DNA of 6,219 nucleotides, taken from contig CAKTYF010000116.1 in assembly GCA_934631995.1 (NCBI GenBank), positions 1 to 6,219 of the forward strand, in the 5' to 3' direction. Within the stretch, counting starts at the first letter, position 1. Each line of letters begins with the position of its first letter. Shown here one piece after another: positions 1-5,236 of the stretch. This DNA is from an uncultured Eggerthellaceae bacterium (GTDB taxonomy: Bacteria > Actinomycetota > Coriobacteriia > Coriobacteriales > Eggerthellaceae). The position numbers were made by a program, and so were the translations under genes. Under the pieces are notes generated by a model. That model was not told where the DNA came from, did no database searches, and saw only the letters and a list, made by a program, of their open reading frames with translations.

Positions 1-813
1 GCCAACCTGTTCCTGGATAGCGGCCACGGAGTCCTCGATGATGGTATCCATATTCCAGTTCTTTTCCAGGCCGCAAATGTTGAACAGGAAGTTGCTCAGC
101 ATTTGATTGCCGTACTGGGTGTGCTTAACCTCGGGGTGGAACTGGGTGGAGTAAATCTTGCGCTCGGCGCATTCCATGGCTGCCACGGGGCAGGTTTCGG
201 TGGAAGCGATGACGCGGAAGCCTTCGGGCAGGGTGGTTACGGCATCGCGGTGGCTCATCCACACGGTTTGCTCGTCAGGGGTGTCTTTCAGCAGATCAGA
301 CTGGAGAGTGCGATCCTTAATTTGGCAGATGTCGGATTTGATGGGAGCCATGTCACCGCGGGGCTGCAACTCAGCGTCGAAGCGGCTTACGTTGATGCTC
401 TCGTAGAAGTCAACGCGCTCCAAAGTAGCAGGGCCGTATTCGCCTTTCTCGGTATGGCCTACAACACCGCCGCAGTTTACGGCAATGGTCTGATGGCCAT
501 AGCAGAAACCCAGCACGGGAATGCCCAGGTTTAGCACCTCGGGGTCAATCTTGGGGGCGTCTTCGGCGTACACGCTTGCGGGACCGCCCGACAAAATGAT
601 GGCGGCAGGCGCCATAGCGCGCACTTCATCTGCGGTAATGTCGCAGGGAACAATTTCGGAATACACGTGCAAGTCGCGCACGCGGCGGGCAATAAGCTGG
701 CCGTATTGAGCGCCAAAGTCGAAAACGGCGACAACTTGACCCGCGCCACCCTGAGCAGCGGGGGAGCCGGCAGCAAACGCAGCAGAAGAATCAGAGACAG
801 TGGAAGCAGTCAC
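1..813 (-). CDS. guaA: GMP synthase (glutamine-hydrolysing), N-terminal glutaminase part, truncated by window edge
   Basis: GuaA converts XMP to GMP in the cytoplasm using ammonia released from glutamine by its class I amidotransferase domain. The 271 visible residues cover that domain. VAVFDFGAQYGQLIARRVR lies at about 28-46 and LSGGP at 74-78. The nucleophile Cys104 sits in GFCYGHQ, and the rest of the triad is His226 and Glu228 in FHPEVKH. The fragment ends in IQEQVG, where the ATP-pyrophosphatase domain would follow. Start: GTG at 813-811, with AAGGAG (825-820) six nt upstream. This adds about 25 Ala/Ser/Gly-rich residues before the conserved core. Compared from memory with E. coli GuaA, about 27 extra residues lie between EYG (125-127) and VWMSHRD (184 on). 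Divergent from the next gene. Confidence 0.96.
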   Translation of the reverse strand, partial: MTASTVSDSSAAFAAGSPAAQGGAGQVVAVFDFGAQYGQLIARRVRDLHVYSEIVPCDITADEVRAMAPAAIILSGGPASVYAEDAPKIDPEVLNLGIPVLGFCYGHQTIAVNCGGVVGHTEKGEYGPATLERVDFYESINVSRFDAELQPRGDMAPIKSDICQIKDRTLQSDLLKDTPDEQTVWMSHRDAVTTLPEGFRVIASTETCPVAAMECAERKIYSTQFHPEVKHTQYGNQMLSNFLFNICGLEKNWNMDTIIEDSVAAIQEQVG

Positions 814-844
814 GAAGAACTCCTTGTAAATTGACGAATATCTT

Positions 845-875
845 TTCGGAAACAATTCATGATAAAACTTCCGAA
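845..875 (-). promoter_or_regulatory. Inverted TTCCGAA pair around a possible guaA -10 box
   Basis: TTCGGAA (845-851) and TTCCGAA (869-875) form a 7-bp inverted repeat with a 17-nt gap, upstream of the guaA start. Read on the minus strand, TATCAT (864-859, five of six matches to TATAAT) lies between the two arms. No convincing -35 is found 16-18 nt further upstream, so the promoter call is weak. The same heptamer recurs in the large inverted repeat at 1023-1174, suggesting a protein-binding site. A hairpin in the guaA leader RNA is the alternative. I see no guanine or other known purine riboswitch. Confidence 0.35.
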
Positions 876-1022
876 GGGTTCCGCCCCCGTTCCTTCCCTG
901 AAATACAAAAGTTTTTTCATATTTGAAACATAGGTCTTGCGGGTGGCGGTTCGTTGTGGGCTCTGCAAGATACGCTTCCGGGTGCCGCCATCCAGCGCCG
1001 AAGCAGCCTAACCCTCAAGAAA

Positions 1023-1174
1023 TGACAAGCTTCCGAAGCTTTTGGAGTCAAATTGCCGATTTCGCGGCGCATCGCTCGAGCCTCCCCGGCGTTTCCCCAG
1101 GTGGCGAATTGCGCGCAACTGCTTCCAGGACGCTTCATGCCCCCATTCGTTCCAAAAGCTTCGGAAACTTGTCA
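1023..1174. repeat. 24-bp inverted repeat with 104-bp spacer
   Basis: The left arm 1023-1046 and the right arm 1151-1174 are reverse complements at 23 of 24 positions; the arms read TGACAAG...TTTTGGA and TCCAAAA...CTTGTCA. The left arm contains a perfect 7-1-7 palindrome, AAGCTTCCGAAGCTT (1027-1041), and the right arm a one-mismatch version (1156-1170). Each is centred on TTCCGAA/TTCGGAA, the motif also found twice next to guaA. No direct repeats flank the arms, so there is no sign of transposition. Either paired regulator sites that could be looped together or a large hairpin would fit. Confidence 0.75.
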
Positions 1175-1318
1175 GTTTTCTAGCAAAGCGCTGCACGAGA
1201 GCGTCAGATTGCCCTTCCGGACAGCTTGGCATGCACGAAAAATCGATGGCGAGGAACACCCATTACAGGAACAAAATAATAGATTGCCTGGCGTGCGCGG
1301 AAAATCGCCTTATGGTGC

Positions 1319-1334
1319 AAATTGTCGTGCGACA
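1319..1334 (+). promoter_or_regulatory. Operator copy 1, palindromic activator-type site
   Basis: AAATTGTCGTGCGACA contains the inverted repeat TGTCG-TG-CGACA (1323-1334). An identical 16-mer occurs at 4224-4239 before the dmsC-type gene. Both copies end exactly 27 nt before a -10 box, which places the site's centre about 45 bp upstream of the expected transcription start, where class II activators bind. The regulator is not encoded in the window and I do not recognise the motif. Confidence 0.7.
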
Positions 1335-1358
1335 TATGCGCCGCGCAGCCAAAACATG

Positions 1359-1367
1359 TGGTAGATT
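1359..1367 (+). promoter_or_regulatory. Extended -10 promoter element for the NrfD-type gene
   Basis: TGG followed by TAGATT (1362-1367) forms a TGn-type extended -10 with four of six matches to TATAAT. The expected -35 position (about 1338-1343, GCGCCG) bears no resemblance to TTGACA, so activity probably depends on a protein bound at the upstream operator. The start of transcription would be near 1374, giving a leader of about 147 nt. Confidence 0.5.
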
Positions 1368-1520
1368 GTCTTCAACAGAAAGGGCGGTGGTCCGCGCAGC
1401 TTGGAGGCGCGCGAGCGGGCCAAAGCGAGGCAAAACGGCATAACATAACAAGGTGCCGTGAATCATCGAGATTCATCAAAATGCCAAAACGCGCAAAAAC
1501 GCAACAGGGGAAGGGGCAAC

Positions 1521-2441
1521 GTGGTTTTTAGCGAATTGATAGCCGTGTACCTTTTTCTGGGCGGCACTGCTGCCGGTGCTTTCGCGCTCGCTGCATTTCT
1601 TGATGTTGCCAAGGGTGTAAAAGAGCACCGCCGCAGTAATTATGCAAAAACGTTTCTGCCACCGCAGTCGGTGATTTCCGAGCCAACGTACCAGCGTATG
1701 CGCAGGATTATCTACGGCGCCGCCCTGGTAGTTGTCGTAACGGGCGAGCTGTGCCTTGTCGCTGATCTGGGTCGCCCCGAAGCGTTTTTCTTCCTGTTCC
1801 TTTATCCCACGGGCAGCTTAGTTACCGTTGGCGCCTTCGCTTTGACGTTGCTCACCGTTTTTCTGGCGGTTGCCCTTGCGAACGCCGTTTTCGTGCTTCC
1901 GAAGTGGGCGCGCGTTGTGGCGTTTGCCGCGAAAGCGATTGGCATTCCCGTTGCGATCGTCGCGATGGTCTATACGGGCTTGCTGCTCCAAAGCGTCATT
2001 GCGGTGGGCGTGTGGCAATCGGCGTGGCTGCCGGTGCTGTTTGCGGCATCGGCGTTTTCCTGTGGAGGTGCCGTGGTAGCGCTTGCGGCCTGCACCTGCG
2101 AAGACGTGCGCGTGACGCGCATCGTGGCGCGCTTGTTCGTGCGTGTAGACATTGCGTTTATCCTTCTCGAGGCGGTTTCGGTTGCGGCACTGGTTCTTTG
2201 CGTGAAAGATGCGGCGCCTTTGGCGGTTACGCAGCTTCTCGAAGGGGATTTGTCCCTAACGTTTTGGGCCGGATTCGTTGCGTGTGGCCTGGTGCTTCCT
2301 TTTGCCGCGGAAATTATTTCTTTAGTGATAAATCGGGAAATCCCAGCTCCTGCAGCAGCGGGAATTGCTATCTTGGTGCTTGCTGGAGGTTTGTGCCTTC
2401 GCATTGCGATTGTGGCCTGTGGCGCTGCGCCGTCGATATAA
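1521..2441 (+). CDS. NrfD/PsrC-type polytopic membrane subunit, orphan
   Basis: A 306-residue protein with about eight hydrophobic helices (roughly 5-27, 63-83, 98-120, 130-155, 165-190, 205-227, 244-268, 278-300). The opening ELIAVYLFLGGTAAGAF, the ADLGRPE segment (81-87) after helix 2 and GSLVTVGAFALT after it are typical of NrfD/PsrC (polysulfide reductase) quinol-interacting subunits. These normally anchor a ferredoxin-like and a molybdenum or haem subunit. Start: GTG at 1521 with GGGGAAGGGG (1507-1516) just upstream, putting the first helix at the N-terminus as usual. An earlier in-frame GTG at 1458 would add 21 polar, basic residues and is less likely. No partner gene is adjacent: what follows is a repeat region and a GntR-slipin unit. 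It shares its operator with the dmsC-type gene, so it may serve that or another remote complex. Confidence 0.85.
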   Translation: MVFSELIAVYLFLGGTAAGAFALAAFLDVAKGVKEHRRSNYAKTFLPPQSVISEPTYQRMRRIIYGAALVVVVTGELCLVADLGRPEAFFFLFLYPTGSLVTVGAFALTLLTVFLAVALANAVFVLPKWARVVAFAAKAIGIPVAIVAMVYTGLLLQSVIAVGVWQSAWLPVLFAASAFSCGGAVVALAACTCEDVRVTRIVARLFVRVDIAFILLEAVSVAALVLCVKDAAPLAVTQLLEGDLSLTFWAGFVACGLVLPFAAEIISLVINREIPAPAAAGIAILVLAGGLCLRIAIVACGAAPSI

Positions 2442-2488
2442 GGCGGGGATTTCCAAGAGCGAAACGAAAAAGTAAAACGGGCAAGCGA

Positions 2489-2560
2489 AGCGCCCTGCAC
2501 GAAGCAGGAATGCAGAACAACCCACGCGGTGCAAGCGCCCCGCACGAAGCAGGAATGCAG
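2489..2560. repeat. 27-bp direct repeat, two copies with 45-bp period
   Basis: Copies at 2489-2515 and 2534-2560 match at 26 of 27 positions (AGCGCCC, then T or C, then GCACGAAGCAGGAATGCAG). Each copy can fold: copy 1 pairs CTGCA with TGCAG, or CCTGC with GCAGG. Copy 2 pairs GCCC and GCA (2537-2544) with TGC and GGGC (2556-2563) across one mismatch. The loops are 11 nt in the long forms. No T tract follows, so these are not standard terminators. Confidence 0.8.
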
Positions 2561-2585
2561 GGCAAGCAACGCAAGAGAAACGAAA

Positions 2586-2756
2586 TCTAACAGTCTAGAA
2601 GTGTGGTGCTACTTGAGCTATTTCTATCTAAGAAACCGAGGTAGGAGAGACTCTTTGCTGAAAGATTGCGTAGTAGCTTTGCAAAATAGGCTCACTTGGC
2701 AAGCGTAGCCGCTGGTCAGGGCATCAGTTTCATCACCACACTTCTAGACCGTTAGA
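2586..2756. mobile_element. MITE-like or structured element with 23-bp terminal inverted repeats
   Basis: Arms 2586-2608 and 2734-2756 are reverse complements at 22 of 23 positions (TCTAAC...GTGTGGTG). AAACGAA stands just outside on both sides (2578-2584 and 2757-2763), which could be a 7-bp target duplication. That heptamer also occurs at 2463-2469 in this A/G-rich tract, so the evidence is limited. The interior has no ORF but folds further: 2608-2623 pairs with 2684-2700 over most of its length, and CTATCT (2624-2629) pairs with AGGTAG (2639-2644). A non-autonomous mobile element or a structured RNA/leader upstream of the GntR gene are both possible. The AGTGT/ACACT cores in the arms also resemble YtrA-type operator half-sites, but they lie far apart. 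Confidence 0.5.
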
Positions 2757-2803
2757 AAACGAACCAAGCACGCGAAGCAAAAAGAAAGCAAGAAAAGAGT
2801 TAC

Positions 2804-3220
2804 GTGAAGCAGCAGAATAAAGAAATACCGCCGTTTTCGTTTGACGAGTCCAGTGACTTGCCTCTGTGGGTACAGCTGCGCAACCGCATGGTCTACCTTA
2901 TCACGTCGGGCTTTTATAAGCCGGGCGAGAAGTTGCCGACCGTACGCAAATACGCGGCTGACCTGCGCATTGCCTATAACACGGTAAGCAAGGCCTACAT
3001 GGGGCTCGAACGTGACGGCTATGTGACAACCGTGCGTGGAAGCGGCGTGTTCGTGAACGATTCAAGCGCCATTTTGAAACCCGCACCAGAAATAGATGCA
3101 CTTGTTGAAGAGTTCGTAAAAGCTTGTCTTGAAGAGGGCATGGCGTATGACGATATCCCAAAGCTGGTGTCGTCGTGCGTAAGGAGGATGAAAAAAAATC
3201 ATGAGAAAGCTCAACGGTAA
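2804..3220 (+). CDS. GntR-family transcriptional regulator, YtrA type
   Basis: A 138-residue DNA-binding protein. The winged helix-turn-helix occupies about residues 19-85: LPLWVQLRNRMVYLITSG, then PGEKLPTVRKYAADLRIAYNTVSKAYMGLERDGY and the wing RGSGVFV. The remaining 50 residues are two probable helices, too short for the FadR, HutC or MocR effector domains, which matches the YtrA subfamily. Start: GTG 2804 with AAAAGAG (2793-2799) upstream. The end overlaps the slipin gene by 20 nt, so the two are translationally coupled. YtrA regulators usually repress their own operon in response to envelope stress or antibiotics and usually sit beside an ABC transporter. Here the partner is an SPFH protein. 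The 2586-2756 inverted repeat upstream is a possible target, by inference only. Confidence 0.9.
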   Translation: MKQQNKEIPPFSFDESSDLPLWVQLRNRMVYLITSGFYKPGEKLPTVRKYAADLRIAYNTVSKAYMGLERDGYVTTVRGSGVFVNDSSAILKPAPEIDALVEEFVKACLEEGMAYDDIPKLVSSCVRRMKKNHEKAQR

Positions 3221-4166
3221 AACCCCACCTCAAGAGCAAAAAGACACGTATCGCCGCTCTGAAATGGAGTTCGGCGTTGCGGCGGATGCGTATCGTTCCG
3301 ACCCCACGAAGAAGGCCACCCGTAACGGCGCGGTCATGATTACCGTGGTGCTTGCTCTTGTTGCGTTTGCGCTGGTCTTTGCGCTGTTTGCTGCCGCATT
3401 TGGCAGGTTGACGCTTACGGGGATCATCGTTTCCGTACTGGTGGGGCTTATCGTACTCTCATCGGTGCACGTGTGCATGGATTGGGAGCGCGTGGTGGTC
3501 ATGCGCCTGGGTCGCTTCGAGCGTCTTGCGGGTCCGGGCATGTTTTTCACCATTCCGCTGTTCGAATTCTGCACGCTGCGCGTTGACCAGCGCATGAACG
3601 CTACGCCGTTTGGTGCCGAAGAAGCCCTGACCAGCGATTTGGTGCCGCTCGATGTAGACGCCGTGCTGTTCTGGGTTATCTGGGATCCCGAAAAAGCCTG
3701 TACCGAAGTGCAAGACTGCCACTTTGCCGTGGCGCTTTCTGCGCAAACGGCCCTGCGCGATGCCATCGGACGCGCGTCGTTGCAAAACGTTGTTATGCGT
3801 CGTCATCAGCTTGACCAGGAACTTCGCGAAGCGGTAGAACAAAAAGTGTCGGATTGGGGCATTTCCATTGTGTCGGTTGAAGTGCGCGACCTGATCATCC
3901 CCAAGGAGCTGCAGGGCGTTATGTCGCTTGAAGCGCAGGCCGAATGCCGCAAGAGCGCACGTATCACGCTTATGGAAGCAGAGAAGGATCTGTCGGCGAT
4001 TCTTGATGATGTGGCGCAGACATACAGCCACGATGACATTGCCTTGTCGCTACGTAAGATGCACCTTACGTATGAGGGCATGCAAGATAACGAAGGCACG
4101 CTGGTGGTACCGAGTGCCTATAGCGACGGTTTCAACGTAAAACCAGGCGATGAACAGGTGAAATAG
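3201..4166 (+). CDS. Slipin/stomatin-like SPFH-domain membrane protein
   Basis: A 321-residue protein with a polar N-terminus (1-43), two hydrophobic segments (about 45-67 and 72-92) and an SPFH domain (about 93-260). Typical slipin blocks are DWERVVVMRLGRF, GPGMFFTIPLFE, LVPLDVDAVLFWVIWDPEKA, ALSAQTALRDAIGR and WGISIVSVEVRDLIIPKELQ, followed by an Ala/Glu-rich coiled segment and a C-terminal GTLVVPS, where slipins usually have a similar stretch. Such proteins scaffold membrane microdomains and often act with an NfeD-type protease, absent here. Start: ATG 3201. AAGGAGG (3181-3187) lies 13 nt upstream, somewhat far, and overlaps the end of the GntR gene. A later ATG at 3264 has no good ribosome site. 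Its role with the GntR protein is probably membrane stress, by inference. Confidence 0.88.
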   Translation: MRKLNGKTPPQEQKDTYRRSEMEFGVAADAYRSDPTKKATRNGAVMITVVLALVAFALVFALFAAAFGRLTLTGIIVSVLVGLIVLSSVHVCMDWERVVVMRLGRFERLAGPGMFFTIPLFEFCTLRVDQRMNATPFGAEEALTSDLVPLDVDAVLFWVIWDPEKACTEVQDCHFAVALSAQTALRDAIGRASLQNVVMRRHQLDQELREAVEQKVSDWGISIVSVEVRDLIIPKELQGVMSLEAQAECRKSARITLMEAEKDLSAILDDVAQTYSHDDIALSLRKMHLTYEGMQDNEGTLVVPSAYSDGFNVKPGDEQVK

Positions 4167-4191
4167 TCATAGTGTTCATATTGTAAATAAG

Positions 4192-4215
4192 AATTATCTA
4201 TAAAATAGAATAATT
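4192..4215. other. AT-only imperfect hairpin after the slipin gene
   Basis: AATTATCTAT (4192-4201) pairs with ATAG and ATAATT (4205-4215) around an AAA loop, with one bulged A (4209). It lies in an AT-rich tract (4175-4226) just upstream of operator copy 2. No T tract follows, so it is a poor terminator. The tract may help open or bend the DNA near the promoter. Confidence 0.4.
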
Positions 4216-4223
4216 ACACTTCA

Positions 4224-4239
4224 AAATTGTCGTGCGACA
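4224..4239 (+). promoter_or_regulatory. Operator copy 2, with a degenerate third site at 4246-4259
   Basis: This is the same 16-mer as at 1319-1334, with the TGTCG-TG-CGACA core at 4228-4239. It ends 27 nt before the -10 box, just as copy 1 does. Twenty bp further on, ATTGTTACACGACT (4246-4259) keeps the outer ATTGT and CGAC half-sites but not the core, so a second dimer two helical turns away on the same face is possible. Confidence 0.75.
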
Positions 4240-4242
4240 CTA

Positions 4243-4272
4243 TTGATTGTTACACGACTTTTTTGTTATAAC
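4243..4272 (+). promoter_or_regulatory. Promoter of the dmsC-dmsA operon
   Basis: TTGATT (4243-4248), an 18-nt spacer and TATAAC (4267-4272) preceded by TGT (4264-4266) make a reasonable sigma-70-type promoter with an extended -10. The start site would be near 4279 and the leader about 163 nt long. The full operator lies just upstream of the -35, and the degenerate site overlaps it and the spacer. Confidence 0.6.
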
Positions 4273-4362
4273 GGCACAAGAGGGAAATCAGCTGATATCT
4301 TGATGTCAATTATTCGGTAAAAGGTCGTTCTTGTCGCCACAAGGTCGAGCTGCGCTGAATAA

Positions 4363-4391
4363 GCGAATCGCGCGGGCGAGGCGCGTTTCGC
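4363..4391 (+). other. Strong hairpin in the dmsC leader
   Basis: GCGAATCGCGC (4363-4373) pairs with GCGCGTTTCGC (4381-4391) at 10 of 11 positions around a 7-nt loop. It lies about 50 nt before the dmsC start and is followed by an A run, not a T run, so it is not an intrinsic terminator on this strand. A smaller stem, CTTGT/ACAAG (4330-4343), precedes it. It could stabilise the message or modulate translation. Confidence 0.55.
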
Positions 4392-4441
4392 AAAAAGGGA
4401 CGACTCGCATGAAGCGGGCGTCAAAGAGAAAAGGGGGAAAC

Positions 4442-5212
4442 ATGGGTCTTGAATCCTTATTTCTGTTCACGTTGCTGGGAGGGTTGGCAGCGGGCGCCTA
4501 TGTGTTTGAAGCTTGCTTCCAGCGCACGCGCACGGGCGAGCGTCCGTGGCTCGTTCCTCTGGTTGTCGTAGTTCTGTTCGCCATTGGCATGATTGCAGCT
4601 GCTACGCATGTCCACAGCCTTTCCCGCGCATTTGCTTCCATTGGTGCTGGCACGGTCAACTTCGGTTCCGGCATGGTCAAGGAAGTGCTGTTCGCAGTAA
4701 TCTTCTTCGTTCTGGCTCTCATTGATATGATCATCACGTTTGTGAAGAAGGACAGCCCGTTTGCTCTGCGCGTTATCGGCGCAATCGCAGCGGTGATTGT
4801 CATTGTGCTCATGGGCGCTGCCTACATCGATGTATACGGCAACGCAGTATGGAGCAACGCTCCTGCAACGATTCTTTCGTTTGTCGCAGGTGCTTTGGCA
4901 CTGGGCCTTGGCCTGGTTGCCGCTCTTGGTTCGGCCGATATCGCGGCAAAGCCGGTTGTGTACACGCTGGTTGCTGTTGATGTTGTGTTGGCCATTGGTC
5001 TGGCGCTGGAAATCGCCGCTTTCTCTGGTGCGGGTCTCAACCCTGCCATGCAGATTGCAGGCCTGATTATTGCTCCAGTTGCTTCTGCAATCCTGGTGCT
5101 TGCTGGCGCTAAATTCAACAACAAGAAAACGCTCGCGATTGTCGTGTGCGCCGTGCTGGTAGTTGGCGTTGCCATTGCTCGTTACGGTTTCTACGCGACC
5201 TGCGCGATGTAA
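4442..5212 (+). CDS. dmsC: DmsC-type membrane anchor of a DMSO-reductase-family enzyme
   Basis: A 256-residue, roughly eight-helix protein of the DmsC family, the subunit that oxidises menaquinol and passes electrons to the iron-sulfur and molybdenum subunits. By comparison from memory with E. coli DmsC, FTLLGGLAAGAYVFEA (9-24) matches its first helix, and IGMIAAATHVHSLSRAFASIG (48-68) aligns with its LHLGSPMRAFNSL segment. His56 would correspond to the quinol-site His, Glu81 to the Glu of SNEIASG, and ARYGFY (246-251) to GRGVFY near the C-terminus. It is about 30 residues shorter. Start: ATG 4442 with AAGGGGG (4431-4437) four nt upstream. An in-frame start at 4331 would add 37 Arg/Lys-rich residues and is rejected because DmsC proteins begin at helix 1. 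The catalytic gene follows after 24 nt, so this is an operon with the anchor gene first. Confidence 0.88.
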   Translation: MGLESLFLFTLLGGLAAGAYVFEACFQRTRTGERPWLVPLVVVVLFAIGMIAAATHVHSLSRAFASIGAGTVNFGSGMVKEVLFAVIFFVLALIDMIITFVKKDSPFALRVIGAIAAVIVIVLMGAAYIDVYGNAVWSNAPATILSFVAGALALGLGLVAALGSADIAAKPVVYTLVAVDVVLAIGLALEIAAFSGAGLNPAMQIAGLIIAPVASAILVLAGAKFNNKKTLAIVVCAVLVVGVAIARYGFYATCAM

Positions 5213-5236
5213 GAAGGCTGAAAGGGGGAACTAACA

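Larger units (their letters stand above)
814..1520. other. Intergenic region between divergent guaA and the NrfD-type gene
   Basis: This 707-bp interval has no believable gene: the open frames in it overlap one another on both strands, lack good ribosome binding sites and resemble no family. It holds the guaA start region (814-880), a T/A-rich patch (901-930), a 24-bp inverted repeat (1023-1174), the 16-bp operator and promoter of the downstream gene (1319-1367) and a leader of about 147 nt. I see nothing recognisable at 931-1022 or 1175-1318. Confidence 0.7.
2442..2803. other. Intergenic repeat-bearing region
   Basis: This 362-bp interval has no supported gene. It begins with purine-rich sequence, then holds a 27-bp direct repeat (2489-2560) and a 171-bp inverted-repeat element (2586-2756), and ends in an A/G-rich stretch leading to the GntR start. 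No hairpin followed by a T tract is present, so there is no classical intrinsic terminator for the NrfD-type gene. I cannot place a clear promoter for the GntR-slipin unit here. Confidence 0.65.

Noticed and set aside
103..534. Plus-strand frame of 143 codons inside guaA
   Set aside because: It lies fully antisense to the conserved glutaminase domain, whose catalytic residues are intact on the minus strand.
1042..1443. Plus-strand frame of 133 codons in the guaA-NrfD intergenic region
   Set aside because: It crosses the inverted repeat and the operator/promoter, is rich in Arg/Ala/Cys without any domain, and competes with equally long frames on both strands.
1458..1520. Upstream GTG as start of the NrfD-type gene
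   Set aside because: It would add 21 polar, basic residues before helix 1. GTG 1521 has the better purine-rich ribosome site and the family's usual N-terminus.
1970..2569. Minus-strand frame of 199 codons opposite the NrfD-type gene
   Set aside because: Shadow of the sense gene: Ala/Thr-rich, with no start context and no recognisable domain.
1904..2590. Frame of 228 codons overlapping the NrfD-type gene and the 45-bp repeats
   Set aside because: It is mostly an out-of-frame shadow of the NrfD-type gene, Cys/Arg/Gly-rich, and its tail only reads through the repeats by chance.
2701..2733. CTGGTCAGGGC stretch, recalling the signal recognition particle RNA
   Set aside because: The matching GGAA-containing loop and opposite strand of that RNA are missing, and the surrounding fold differs.
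4287..4296. Perfect 10-bp palindrome ATCAGCTGAT just after the predicted dms start site
   Set aside because: Short palindromes of this size are expected by chance, and no second copy or other context supports a role.
5138..5150. ATTGTCGTGTGCG, similar to the operator
   Set aside because: It lies inside the dmsC coding sequence and lacks the second half-site CGACA.
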